Positions 17,622 through 25,783 of a stretch of 64,000 nt of DNA are shown piece by piece. A program made the translations under genes and the position numbers. How positions within the stretch are numbered: the first letter of the stretch is position 1; each line of letters begins with the position of its first letter. Under the pieces are notes generated by a model that worked only from the letters and a program-made list of their open reading frames with translations, was not told the origin of the DNA and did no database searches. Source of the stretch: Haliotispira sp965263485 (GTDB taxonomy: Bacteria; Spirochaetota; Spirochaetia; SP-2023); assembly GCA_965263485.1 (NCBI GenBank), contig CBDHHO010000004.1, positions 1,798,001 through 1,862,000 on the forward strand, in the 5' to 3' direction.

Positions 17622-17842
17622 GGGAATCGCTAAAAAATTCCCCATATTTAATGGTGTGCTAATGGCAATCTTTCCGGTGAATAGCTTTGTTTGTAAAGCC
17701 TCTCTTTACAATAGATTATGCTTTGATCTTGCTTCTTCACTATCGCGGGAATCTTGCTCATTCAGCATCAAAAGGCGGTACTGTTGCCCGAAGTGGGCAA
17801 CAGTACAAATATCATAAAACGATACTATTTTTAGAGGTCCCC
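17622..17842. repeat. Diverged mobile repeat copy with tandem right ends
   Basis: The left end GGGAATCGCTAAAAAATTC is degraded and the right end is intact (TTTTTAGAGGTCCCC). The interior is strongly diverged but keeps the ATTCAGCATCAAAAG block and a hairpin GTTGCCC-GAAGT-GGGCAAC. The right end is repeated in tandem (TTTAGAGGTCCCC again to 17855). Flanks do not match, so this is an old copy. Confidence 0.6.
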
Positions 17843-17867
17843 TTTAGAGGTCCCCTTTAGAGATTTC

Positions 17868-18656
17868 CTATATTGAGGCAACGACGACTCGTATTCCCAT
17901 ATCAGCAAAACACTGAGAATCTTCTTTTTTTATGCCTGAATCGGTTACTAAAATGTCAACTTGTTGAATTTGGGCACATACAAAGTTTGATACCACAGTA
18001 ATCTTGCTGCTATCGGCAACTACAATAATTTTACCCTTGCAATTCTCGATCATTTTTTTATGCAGGCTGACATGCTGGTACCAAGAATTAGTCACCCCGT
18101 ATTGAGGGTGGATGCCGTTGACTCCCAGTATCGTGTAGGAGCTGTAAATATTTGTGATGGTATTGAGTGCCAGATCACCGGAAAGAGAGTGGGACTGGTA
18201 ACGGTACTGCCCCCCGACGATAATTAATTCGAGCGCGGGCATGGCATTCCCGCCGTTGAGCAGGTAAACGCTGTCTACATTGTTGGTGATGACCTGAATA
18301 TTTCGGTGTACCAAGTGACGCAGCACTTCTAGTGTGGTAGAGCCACTGCTGACAAAAATGATCGCTCTGTCGGGGATCAAATCGGCGGTCTCCCGGCCAA
18401 TGGCGGTCTTTTCTTTTTCCTGCAAATGTTCTCGTTTGGTATAAGGCAGTTCCAGCTGCTGATTTTTTAACGGTAAAGCTCCGCCATGTATTCGTTCCAA
18501 TAGACCTTGCTGTTGCAGAAAGTCCAGATCTCGCCGAATTGTAATCGGCGAGACTCCCGTGCTGGTGCTGATTTCATCGATTTTGACGATACCGTCATTG
18601 GCCAATGATTCTAAGATGTGCTGGTGCCGTCTGCCAGACAATTTTCTCTGTGCCAC
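17868..18656 (-). CDS. DeoR/GlpR-family regulator, probable ula regulator
   Basis: Transcription factor of 262 residues. The N-terminal winged helix-turn-helix is HILESLANDGIVKIDEI then STGVSPITIRRDLDFL, and the effector domain has the sugar-phosphate isomerase-like signs IFVSSGSTTLEVL, ITNNVDSVYLL, ELIIVGGQY and GKIIVVADSSK. GTG 18656 is chosen: it has GGGAG at the right distance and gives the family's normal length, whereas longer frames run through a short repeat element at 18680-18739. Lying between ulaA and ulaG, it is the obvious candidate to control both, sensing a phosphorylated intermediate. Confidence 0.85.
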   Translation of the reverse strand: MAQRKLSGRRHQHILESLANDGIVKIDEISTSTGVSPITIRRDLDFLQQQGLLERIHGGALPLKNQQLELPYTKREHLQEKEKTAIGRETADLIPDRAIIFVSSGSTTLEVLRHLVHRNIQVITNNVDSVYLLNGGNAMPALELIIVGGQYRYQSHSLSGDLALNTITNIYSSYTILGVNGIHPQYGVTNSWYQHVSLHKKMIENCKGKIIVVADSSKITVVSNFVCAQIQQVDILVTDSGIKKEDSQCFADMGIRVVVASI

Positions 18657-18679
18657 AATTGCTCCCAAAATATTCTGTA

Positions 18680-18739
18680 GGGGACCTCTAATTAATAGGT
18701 GATTGATAAGATACTTCCAAGAAATTTTTAGAGATACCC
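18680..18739. repeat. Short internally deleted mobile repeat copy
   Basis: A 60-base unit with ends GGGGACCTCT and AGAGATACC and almost no interior. It lies directly upstream of the DeoR gene and would be part of its leader. Confidence 0.6.
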
Positions 18740-18843
18740 TTTTTCGCTTATCATTGGAAGTAAATTTCCGGAATTCCATACCATACGGATAGGATAATAT
18801 CAAGTCCAGCATAGCTTTGCCAAAAAGTATTAGAAAGCTTTAA

Positions 18844-19070
18844 GGGAACCTCTAAAAATTCCAATTTCGCACCAGACTCGGTCTTTTTCACGGAGCAGCT
18901 TTGTCACGAAAGAGAGGAAGCAGGCTCTTTGCTGCGCACGGCCTGCCAGCTCACCAATGCTGCGCCAGCTTACATTGGTGCCATACAGCAAAATATGGCT
19001 CGGCTTCCGTTCCTCGCTGCCGCAAAAAATCCCTTCGTCTGGCATCAAAAGCGAATTTTTAGAGGTCCCC
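18844..19070. repeat. Mobile palindromic repeat element, subfamily B (TSD TTAA)
   Basis: Ends GGGAACCTCTAAAAATTC and GAATTTTTAGAGGTCCCC, flanked by TTAA at 18840-18843 and 19071-19074. It is nearly identical to the copy at 17169-17393 and lies between the divergent DeoR gene and ulaG. Confidence 0.85.
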
Positions 19071-19136
19071 TTAAGATTTGTTTTCAATGTTCAGCAAGTG
19101 AAGGCTGGGTTCCTGAAGGCCACTATTGATCTTTTT

Positions 19137-19148
19137 GATCGATTTGAT
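19137..19148 (+). promoter_or_regulatory. Candidate operator for the ula regulator, upstream of ulaG
   Basis: GATCGATTTGAT, 36 bases before the ulaG start, matches 11 of 12 positions of the site upstream of ulaA. The surrounding TTGATC and TAGAAT hexamers could form the promoter. This rests on two occurrences only. Confidence 0.45.
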
Positions 19149-19184
19149 AGAATTATGCTATTACATTTAGTGGAGTGACCGAGT

Positions 19185-20246
19185 ATGGACGTGTACAAAC
19201 TCAATAAGGAAAAATGGTTAAACGCAGTATTTCCCGAATGGGGAACCTGGCTCAATGAAGAAATTGAGCAGGAAGTTGTACAGAAAGACACCTTTGCCAT
19301 GTGGTGGCTCGGCTGTACGGGGATCTGGCTAAAATCGGAAGGTGATGCGAATATCCTGATTGATTTTTGGACTCAAAGTGGCAAGCGGACCCAAAAGGTT
19401 CGCGAAATGAAAAAACAGCACCAGCACCAGCGGGCAACCGGTTGTGTAGCCTTGCAACCCAACCTGCGCAATATACCCTGCGTACTGGACCCCTTTGAAA
19501 TCAGGTGCGTTGATGCGGTATTTGCCACTCACAGCCATGGGGACCACATCGACCCATATGTGACGGCGGCGATTTTGCAAAATTGCCCCGATACTGTGCC
19601 CTTCGTCGGTCCGGAGTCCTGCGTTGGGTTGTGGACTTCTTGGGGTGTGCCCGAATCGCGCTGCCACACAATGCGTCCGGGAGACAGCTTTCGCGTCAAG
19701 GACAGCGAAGTCCTAGCACTGGAATCTTTTGACCGAACCATGTTGCTGACTGCTCCGCAGGGACAGATACTAAAAAACCAGCCTGTGCCGGATATGGACC
19801 GTCTGGCCTTAAATTACCTCGTCAAAACTCCCGGAGGTTCCTTGTATAATAGTGCGGATTCCCACTATTCAAATTATTTTGCCAAGCATGGCAACGAGCA
19901 TCAGATTGATGTTGCACTGGCGGCTTTTGGGGAAAACCCTCGCGGAATGACTGACAAACTCGGAGCCTCTGATGTCTTGCGCATGGCCGAATCCTTAAAT
20001 GCCAAGGTAATCATTCCCATCCATCATGAAACCTGGACCAACTTTCTCTCCGACCCCAAAGAAATCAGGATGCTATGGAACATGAAAAAGGACCGCCTCC
20101 GGTACCAGTTTAAACCGTTTATTTGGCAAGTCGGCGGAAAATTTATCTGGCCCGGTGACAAGGATGGAATGGAATTCATGTTTGACCGAGGTTTTCATGA
20201 TGTATTTACCATGGAACCCGATCTGCCCTATACGGCCATCTTGTAG
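19185..20246 (+). CDS. ulaG: L-ascorbate-6-phosphate lactonase UlaG
   Basis: Metallo-beta-lactamase-fold enzyme of 353 residues opening ascorbate 6-phosphate to 3-keto-L-gulonate 6-phosphate, the first cytoplasmic step after PTS import. Seen: TFAMWWLGCTGIWLKSEG, the metal-binding VDAVFATHSHGDHIDPY motif, SLYNSADSHYSNYF, and IIPIHHETWTNF near the end. The length matches E. coli UlaG. ATG 19185 has GGAG at 19171-19174. It is divergent from the regulator and the other ula genes. Confidence 0.95.
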   Translation: MDVYKLNKEKWLNAVFPEWGTWLNEEIEQEVVQKDTFAMWWLGCTGIWLKSEGDANILIDFWTQSGKRTQKVREMKKQHQHQRATGCVALQPNLRNIPCVLDPFEIRCVDAVFATHSHGDHIDPYVTAAILQNCPDTVPFVGPESCVGLWTSWGVPESRCHTMRPGDSFRVKDSEVLALESFDRTMLLTAPQGQILKNQPVPDMDRLALNYLVKTPGGSLYNSADSHYSNYFAKHGNEHQIDVALAAFGENPRGMTDKLGASDVLRMAESLNAKVIIPIHHETWTNFLSDPKEIRMLWNMKKDRLRYQFKPFIWQVGGKFIWPGDKDGMEFMFDRGFHDVFTMEPDLPYTAIL

Positions 20247-20309
20247 TTTTTTCTCGGTAGTTTTTTCTCGGTAGTTTTTCTCGGAATGGAATTTTTAGGC
20301 GAGCTTCCC
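20247..20309. repeat. Short tandem repeat between convergent genes
   Basis: The unit GTAGTTTTTTCTCG occurs about three times in a row (20248-20284) between the convergent ulaG and SPFH genes. The T-rich units may help termination in the + direction; no strong hairpin is seen. Confidence 0.5.
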
Positions 20310-21200
20310 TTATGGCTTCCCACTCAATTCTTTCAGCGACAATGCCCAGGATGAAAGATCCTTCATATCGGCCGGTACCACAATCTTGGTCGCCTGACCG
20401 TCGGCCAAGGTGCCGATGGCCTCAAGGCTCTTGAGTGACAAATACGCCCGATCGGGAGCAGCCTGCTTAATCAGCTCAATCGCTCTGGCTGTGGCTTCCT
20501 GAACGCGCAGCAAAGCTTCGGCTTCGCCTTCGGCCCGGCGTACCTTGGCGGTTTTTTCGGCCTCAGCCTCAAGAATCACGGCTTTGTTCTTGCCCTCGGC
20601 CTCTAGGATGGTGGCGGTTTTCTGGCCCTCGGCACGCAGAATCTGCTCGCGGCGCTCGCGCTCCGCTCGCATTTGCTTCTCCATAGCATTCTGAATATCT
20701 TCGGGCGGCAGGATATTTTTGACTTCTACTCGGTTGACCTTGATCCCCCAAGGGTCGGTCGCCTCGTCCAGAATCGCGCGCATCCGGGTGTTAATCACAT
20801 CGCGCGAACTGAGGGTGTCGTCCAGCTCCAACTGGCCGATGATATTGCGCAAAGTCGTAGCGCAGAGGTTCTCCAGCGCCGTGCGGGGGCTCGAAACACC
20901 GTAGACAAACAATTTCGGATCGGTAATCTGATAAAAAACTACCGTGTCGATCTGCATTGTCGCATTGTCCTTGGTAATCACGGCTTGTGGATCAAAATCA
21001 ACCACATGTTCCTTGAGTGAAACGCTCGAGACAATGCGGTCTATCAAGGGCATTTTAATGTGCAGGCCCTGCTCCCAGCTGCACAAGTATGAACCCAGGC
21101 GTTCCAATACATAGGCGTTAGACTGCGACACGATACGCAGGTTGGTAAAAATCAGCACCAATAAAATGATGAGTAAAATAATGATAAGAATTTCCATCAT
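20310..21200 (-). CDS. SPFH/stomatin-like membrane protein (QmcA family)
   Basis: A 296-residue membrane-anchored scaffold protein. One N-terminal transmembrane helix (residues 3-20, ILIIILLIILLVLIFTNL) is followed by the band-7/SPFH domain (AYVLERLGSY, GLHIKMPLIDRI, IDTVVFYQITDPKLFVYGV). A long alanine/glutamate-rich coiled coil begins around residue 170 (KQMRAERERREQILRAEGQK). Such proteins form large rings associated with membrane proteases and lipid order. The usual NfeD partner is not next to it. ATG 21200 has GGAG seven bases upstream. Confidence 0.9.
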   Translation of the reverse strand: MMEILIIILLIILLVLIFTNLRIVSQSNAYVLERLGSYLCSWEQGLHIKMPLIDRIVSSVSLKEHVVDFDPQAVITKDNATMQIDTVVFYQITDPKLFVYGVSSPRTALENLCATTLRNIIGQLELDDTLSSRDVINTRMRAILDEATDPWGIKVNRVEVKNILPPEDIQNAMEKQMRAERERREQILRAEGQKTATILEAEGKNKAVILEAEAEKTAKVRRAEGEAEALLRVQEATARAIELIKQAAPDRAYLSLKSLEAIGTLADGQATKIVVPADMKDLSSWALSLKELSGKP

Positions 21201-21331
21201 ATATATGCTCCTAATAAGAAAATTTTCCAGAGACTCATATCTTATTGAATTATGAAAATTTGTCTCTTATTGTCAAGTTATGGGAAGGCCGCTAAAAAGC
21301 CCGGTACTCGTAAGTTCCTTGGCTGCTCCGG

Positions 21332-22693
21332 CTACTCCGCGCGGCGTCTGCGCAGCAGGCCGCTGCGCCCGGATTTGGCAGATTTTTCTTCGTCGGGGCC
21401 TCCCGCTGGAGTCCCAAGCAGCCGCGCCGAATAATTCATATTTTCGGCCTTGGTCTCAATCAAACCGCGTGTTTCGACTGAGGCCATGAACTTTTTAAAC
21501 TGATTGAATCCCAGCTGTCTCACCTCAATACCCTGTTCGCGCAGGCGGTTGTTCAGAATGCCGTAGAGCAAGTAACCCTCTTCGTCCGCATCTTTATCGC
21601 CACCGCTCTCAGCGGCCTGCTCTAAGATGGCCAGCAGGCCCCGTATGGCTTTTTGCAGCGTCAGGGCCCCAGTATGAGTGGCCTGTTCGACTACGCGGAT
21701 TACCTGCTCGCCATCCTCATCATCTCCGGCAGAGCCCTCCTCGGCCCGGCTCTCAATACGGATATAATTCCCTTTGACTGCGGACGCAATAAACTGGCTC
21801 CAGCGCTGGAATCCCAGCTTGCGCTCGCTGAAACCGGGGTTCAGCATCCGCATCTTAATGCGCAAGGTACTGAGATTGATCGTCTTATCTTCGCTTTCCA
21901 GTGCCTGCACTGCTTCGCAGAGTTGGTCAAACCAGTAACTTGAATCCTGCCTGTTGGGCTCTTGTCCTGCTTCGTTAATTTCCACCCCGCTCCTGTTGCG
22001 ACCCAAACGACCAAGTCGGGGCTTTTTGCCATCCTTCGCATTTTTTGTGTCTTTATCATCTCTGCCGGCTCTGCGGTCATCCTTCACTGCCCGTCCCGTC
22101 CGTGAATCCTTCCCGCTCTTTCCATCTTTCTCATCTCTGGTATCCCGGGCATCGAGCCTACTCTTATCCAGCCTCGGTTCATCCGGCTCATCGTCATCAC
22201 TGCTGGGAAGCAACTCGTGATAGTCTTGGAAGCTATCGGAGATCATCAGTAAATCCTGCGAAGCATTACGGATGTCGCAAATAATGTGGATGACCTTGCC
22301 CATGCGCCGCAGAGGCCGCAATAGCGGTCGGAAATCGCTGTCGCCGGTCACCAGAACGTAGGTGTCAATGTGCTCGTACACGCGCAGACTGTCCAACGCA
22401 TCGGAGACCAACTGGATGTCCGCACCATTCTTGCTGCGCTGATTGCGGCGGTAGGGCAGATGTACCATGTAGAAATGATGCTGGGCCAGCTCCAGCCCCA
22501 GATGGTGGAAACGTTTCTCGCTCCAGTCGGCGTAGGCGTTTTGCACCACGACTTTGCCCAGACTCTCAGCAAACTCCAAAAGACCGTCGGTAAAAAAAGA
22601 ACCCCGCCGGGGCGTCACATTTTCGATGTCCCAAAATATGGCAATGTTCGATGCATTCTGTTCACCTTCATCTTTTAAGTCCATTTCATCCAT
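21332..22693 (-). CDS. NYN-domain nuclease-like protein with C-terminal OST-HTH (LOTUS) domains
   Basis: A 453-residue protein. Residues 15-165 form a NYN (PIN-like, LabA/DUF88) domain with its acidic residues in IAIFWDIENV, NGADIQLVSDAL and YVLVTGDSDFRPL. A highly charged lysine/aspartate linker (about 175-245) follows. Two helical domains resembling OST-HTH/LOTUS modules come next (SSYWFDQLCEAVQAL ... FIASAVKGNYIRI, and YLLYGILNNRLREQG ... FMASVETRGLIET). This layout suggests RNA binding plus RNA cleavage, as in MARF1- or LabA-like proteins. The role in bacteria is unknown, and catalysis is inferred from conserved acids only. Confidence 0.85.
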   Translation of the reverse strand: MDEMDLKDEGEQNASNIAIFWDIENVTPRRGSFFTDGLLEFAESLGKVVVQNAYADWSEKRFHHLGLELAQHHFYMVHLPYRRNQRSKNGADIQLVSDALDSLRVYEHIDTYVLVTGDSDFRPLLRPLRRMGKVIHIICDIRNASQDLLMISDSFQDYHELLPSSDDDEPDEPRLDKSRLDARDTRDEKDGKSGKDSRTGRAVKDDRRAGRDDKDTKNAKDGKKPRLGRLGRNRSGVEINEAGQEPNRQDSSYWFDQLCEAVQALESEDKTINLSTLRIKMRMLNPGFSERKLGFQRWSQFIASAVKGNYIRIESRAEEGSAGDDEDGEQVIRVVEQATHTGALTLQKAIRGLLAILEQAAESGGDKDADEEGYLLYGILNNRLREQGIEVRQLGFNQFKKFMASVETRGLIETKAENMNYSARLLGTPAGGPDEEKSAKSGRSGLLRRRRAE

Positions 22694-23034
22694 TTATTTG
22701 ATTCATCCTTTAGGGGATCTCTAGAGGTGCCCTGGAAATGCTCCACCACAGAAAGATGCTGCGCCAGCTCGCGGAAAAGGATGGTCGGGCCTTGCTGTGC
22801 CCGGCCCTCCCCATTTCTCCAATGCTGCGCCAGCTCGCATTGGAGCATCAAAACGCGGTACAATTCTCACAGAAAGCGACATCATTTTTAGAGGTTTCCT
22901 CTATAATGATACGGAGTTTTAAAGCATTACAGACACATGGGCACAAAAAAACTCCAGTTTGACCCGGCAGACCAAGCGGATACATAAACCAACAAAATAT
23001 CCGGTGCCGAGCGAAGCTGGAGCTTTGTAAGAAC
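22694..23034. repeat. Composite of repeat ends and a GC-rich repeat
   Basis: No gene is seen. Two mobile-repeat ends stand back to back (GGGGATCTCT-AGAGGTGCCC, 22713-22732), a CCACCACAGAAAGATGCTGC block follows (also at 35520), and a degraded right end ATTTTTAGAGGTTTCC is at 22885-22900. Bases 22782-22846 hold a copy of a GC-rich repeat (GGTCGGGCC...GGCCCTCCCC, CAATGCTGCGCCAGCTCGCATTG) that recurs at 37032-37092 and inverted at 47659-47728. Confidence 0.6.
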
Positions 23035-23307
23035 TTATTTGATCGTATCTTTCAAGGTTTTGCCAACGACAAACTTGGCAACTTTGCGAGCTGCAATTGT
23101 CAGATTCTCACCGGTGGAAGGATTGCGACCCTGACGTGCAGCGCGGGATACAACTTTGAAGGTACCAAAACCAACCAGCGTTACACTGTCGTTTTTCTTC
23201 AAAGCACCGACTACAGAATCCTGGAAAGCTGTCAAAGCTTTTTCGCAGCTTCCACGCGAAAGGCCCGATTTCTTGGCCATATCTTCGATAAGTTCTTTTT
23301 TATTCAT
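23035..23307 (-). CDS. hup: HU-family DNA-binding protein
   Basis: A 90-residue histone-like protein bending and compacting DNA as a dimer. Seen: the helical N-terminus NKKELIEDMAKKSGLS, VTLVGFGTFKV, and the DNA-binding arm AARQGRNPSTGENLTI with the arginine and proline typical of HU. A strong ribosome site (AAAGGAG) precedes ATG 23307. The gene stands alone on the minus strand. Confidence 0.95.
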   Translation of the reverse strand: MNKKELIEDMAKKSGLSRGSCEKALTAFQDSVVGALKKNDSVTLVGFGTFKVVSRAARQGRNPSTGENLTIAARKVAKFVVGKTLKDTIK

Positions 23308-23476
23308 AAAAAAAACTCCTTTCTATTTTGTTCTGCATGCCAGTATAATGCCGAAGCCAATAATTATGCAAGGAATTCCACAAAAAAATATGATTTTTTT
23401 CGTGAGAATACCTTTTATATCAACATTTTCAGAAACTAAATAATTCTATCATATTACAATAAAAGTATTTATGTCA

Positions 23477-24301
23477 CTATCTGTGCACTGTGTTCAACAG
23501 TACAACTGTAGCACCTTTTCCGCCATCCCGCTCCGGCGGATGTCGGAATTCCAGAACGGGACCCTTGCCCTTGGCTTCTTCTAAAAAGTCCCGAACCATG
23601 TTCTGAAGCACAGCTCTACCTCCGCGGGAATGGTGGCCTTTGCCATGGATGATGAGCAGCTTGCGCAGGCCGTTGTTGCAGGAACGATGAAAGAATTGCT
23701 GCAGACGCTTCCGGGCCTCTTCCTGGAACAGGCCGTGCAAATCAATTTGATCGTCGATATTGCACCACTTGAGCTCCCGCCGAAGCTGGCGTAGTGGCTC
23801 TCCTTTATGTAGAGTCGCTGCCAGATCCTCAGAGCCCGTCCCCTTCTGTTGTAGATCCTGCTCGCAGGGAGCATAGTGACTCAGTAGTTCTTCGTAATGC
23901 AAGGCCGCGTCTTTGGGGTCACCTTGAGGGCATAATCCGGGGCCGGGAGAATGAAGGGAGGCATTGGAGGCTGTTTGGGCCCGCTGTTTTGCCAGCCTTA
24001 CATTCTGCCCCGCTTTCTGCGAAGGTGGAATCCTTTTTTCCCTCTGCCTCCCCGGCGGATATAAGTCCAGTGCAGCATTCATGTCAAATGCCTGACCGTC
24101 AAAGGGCTGCCCGGTTTCGTTTCGGCCCGGAGCCTTGGCATGCCGTCCACTGGAGCTGCGCCCCCCATTTCCCGGAGGCGGGTACTGGTTCAAGAGCTGC
24201 TCCATATCAATGCGGGGAACGTGAGCAGCGGTATCCCGAATGCTTGACATAGCTGGTACAGAGCCGGAGTTTAAGGGTGATCTTGTTCTCTTCTTTGCCA
24301 T
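23477..24301 (-). CDS. Smr-domain protein
   Basis: A 274-residue protein whose C-terminal quarter is a Smr domain: IDLHGLFQEEARKRLQQF, LRKLLIIHGKGHHSRGG, then VLEFRHPPERDGGKGATVVLL. The DLHG and HGKG motifs are those tied to nicking or RNA endonuclease activity in MutS2 and stand-alone Smr proteins. The N-terminal 180 residues are low-complexity, proline- and charge-rich, with repeated L-x-x-YPP/HYAP-like motifs (QLLNQYPPP, ALDLYPPG, ELLSHYAP). ATG 24301 is chosen because earlier in-frame starts overlap serS. It lies 52 bases after serS. Confidence 0.85.
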   Translation of the reverse strand: MAKKRTRSPLNSGSVPAMSSIRDTAAHVPRIDMEQLLNQYPPPGNGGRSSSGRHAKAPGRNETGQPFDGQAFDMNAALDLYPPGRQREKRIPPSQKAGQNVRLAKQRAQTASNASLHSPGPGLCPQGDPKDAALHYEELLSHYAPCEQDLQQKGTGSEDLAATLHKGEPLRQLRRELKWCNIDDQIDLHGLFQEEARKRLQQFFHRSCNNGLRKLLIIHGKGHHSRGGRAVLQNMVRDFLEEAKGKGPVLEFRHPPERDGGKGATVVLLNTVHR

Positions 24302-24353
24302 AATCTGCCAATTGCCGACACGGGAGTTTGCATTCCTGATGATTGCCTGCTTT

Positions 24354-25751
24354 TCAGGCCTTGCCATTGCCCATCTGCTTGCAGCCCATATAGGGCCACA
24401 GCACCTGTGGAATCCGCACCGAACCATCTGCCTGTTGGTGGTTTTCGACAATGGCGATAATGGCCCGCGACAGAGCGATGGCCGTGCCGTTTAAGGTATG
24501 TACCGCAACGTTTTTGCCTTCTTCATTGCGGTAACGGATGCTCAGACGGCGGGCCTGGTAGTCAGTGCAGTTGGAAGCCGAAGTGACTTCACCCCATGAG
24601 CCCCATGAGCCCCATGAGCCCCATGAGTCCGATGAGCTCGTTGAGCTGCTTGTGCCTCCCCTCGTGCCCGAAGTTTCGGTGTCTTGGCCGACTTCTTCGC
24701 CACGCCCTGGCATCCATGCCTCCAAGTCAAACTTGCGGCAGGCCGACGCACCCAAGTCTCCGGTGCAGATATCAAGCACCCGGTAGGGGACTTCAAGTGC
24801 CTGAAAGATTTCTTCTTCTATTGCCAGCAATTTGCGGTGCATTTGTTCGGAATCTTCGGGTTTGCAGAGCACAAACATTTCCACCTTGTTGAACTGGTGC
24901 ACCCGATACAGACCCCGCGAATACTGACCAGCCGCCCCGGCTTCCTTGCGGAAGCAATGCGACAGGCCGCCCAGCAGGATGGGCTTCGTGCTGATATCGA
25001 TAATCTGGTCGCTATACATGCCCCCCAGCGTGATTTCGGCGGTGCCAATCAGGCATAGGTTATTGTCTTGCAATATATAAGTATTGGACTCTTCGCCGCG
25101 AGGTTGAAAACCGATACCGGTCAGCACTTCTTCACGGGCCAGATCGGGTGTGATGCACATCGAAAAGCCGTGCTTTTGCAGGGTATCAGCGGCAAAGCGG
25201 GTCAGCGACATTTCCAGAAAGACCGCTTCATTCTTCAGGTAGTAGTACTTGGCCCCGGTAACGCGAGCAGCATTTTCAAAGTCAATCCAGTCCTGCTGCT
25301 TCATTAATTCCAGATGGTTTTGGGGCGCAAAGTCAAAGTGGGGTATCTGTCCCACTATATACAATTCTTTGTTCTCAGTATCGGTCTTGCCCACCGGAGA
25401 GTCTGGATGGCTCATGTTGGGCAGCTGGAGACTGCGCTGCTGTAATTCGGCATCCAAGTCCTGAAATTGCTGTTCTTTGGCAAACAGTGTTTCTTTGAGT
25501 TTCCTGCCCTGTAAGGTGATTCGCTGCCGGGCCGCTTCTCGCCGGGTGGTGTCCATTGTGCTCAGTTGCCTGGCCGCTGCGGCGTTTTCATTGCGTTGGC
25601 GGCGCAGCTCTTCCAAGTCTTGACGCAGGGTGCGGTGTTGTTCATACAAAGCGACAATTTCACTCACCCGGGGGGGCTTGCCCAGAAAGCGCTTATCGAT
25701 ATTGTCCTGCACCGCTTGGGCATTTTGCACTACAAATTTCAAATCCAACAT
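24354..25751 (-). CDS. serS: Seryl-tRNA synthetase with a Gly/Ser/Trp insertion
   Basis: Class II aminoacyl-tRNA synthetase charging tRNA-Ser, 465 residues. The N-terminal tRNA-binding coiled coil (about 30-100) is followed by the core: VHQFNKVEMFVL (motif 2), FDLEAWMPG, EVTSASNCTDYQARRL, and NGTAIALSRAIIAIVENHQ (motif 3). Between the AWMPGRG and EVTSASNC segments, which are normally only 2-4 residues apart, lies an extra stretch of about 35 residues rich in Thr/Ser/Gly with four SWG repeats (bases about 24591-24695). Frame and motifs are intact, so the enzyme is probably active with a flexible loop. ATG 25751 has AAGGA upstream. Confidence 0.93.
   Translation of the reverse strand: MLDLKFVVQNAQAVQDNIDKRFLGKPPRVSEIVALYEQHRTLRQDLEELRRQRNENAAAARQLSTMDTTRREAARQRITLQGRKLKETLFAKEQQFQDLDAELQQRSLQLPNMSHPDSPVGKTDTENKELYIVGQIPHFDFAPQNHLELMKQQDWIDFENAARVTGAKYYYLKNEAVFLEMSLTRFAADTLQKHGFSMCITPDLAREEVLTGIGFQPRGEESNTYILQDNNLCLIGTAEITLGGMYSDQIIDISTKPILLGGLSHCFRKEAGAAGQYSRGLYRVHQFNKVEMFVLCKPEDSEQMHRKLLAIEEEIFQALEVPYRVLDICTGDLGASACRKFDLEAWMPGRGEEVGQDTETSGTRGGTSSSTSSSDSWGSWGSWGSWGEVTSASNCTDYQARRLSIRYRNEEGKNVAVHTLNGTAIALSRAIIAIVENHQQADGSVRIPQVLWPYMGCKQMGNGKA
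24592..24636. repeat. 9-bp tandem repeat inside serS
   Basis: CCCCATGAG is present four times exactly (24592-24627), then one unit with two changes (TCCGATGAG) and a more distant one. On the coding strand it gives SerTrpGly repeats. Because the unit is a multiple of three, copy changes keep the frame. Confidence 0.9.
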
Positions 25752-25783
25752 ATGTGTTCCTTCAGCAGATTCTAAGCAGCGGC

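Noticed and set aside
24565..24892. Plus-strand frames rich in HEP/SPM repeats opposite serS
   Set aside because: They are antisense shadows of the 9-bp tandem repeat and the conserved serS sequence; all synthetase motifs are on the minus strand.
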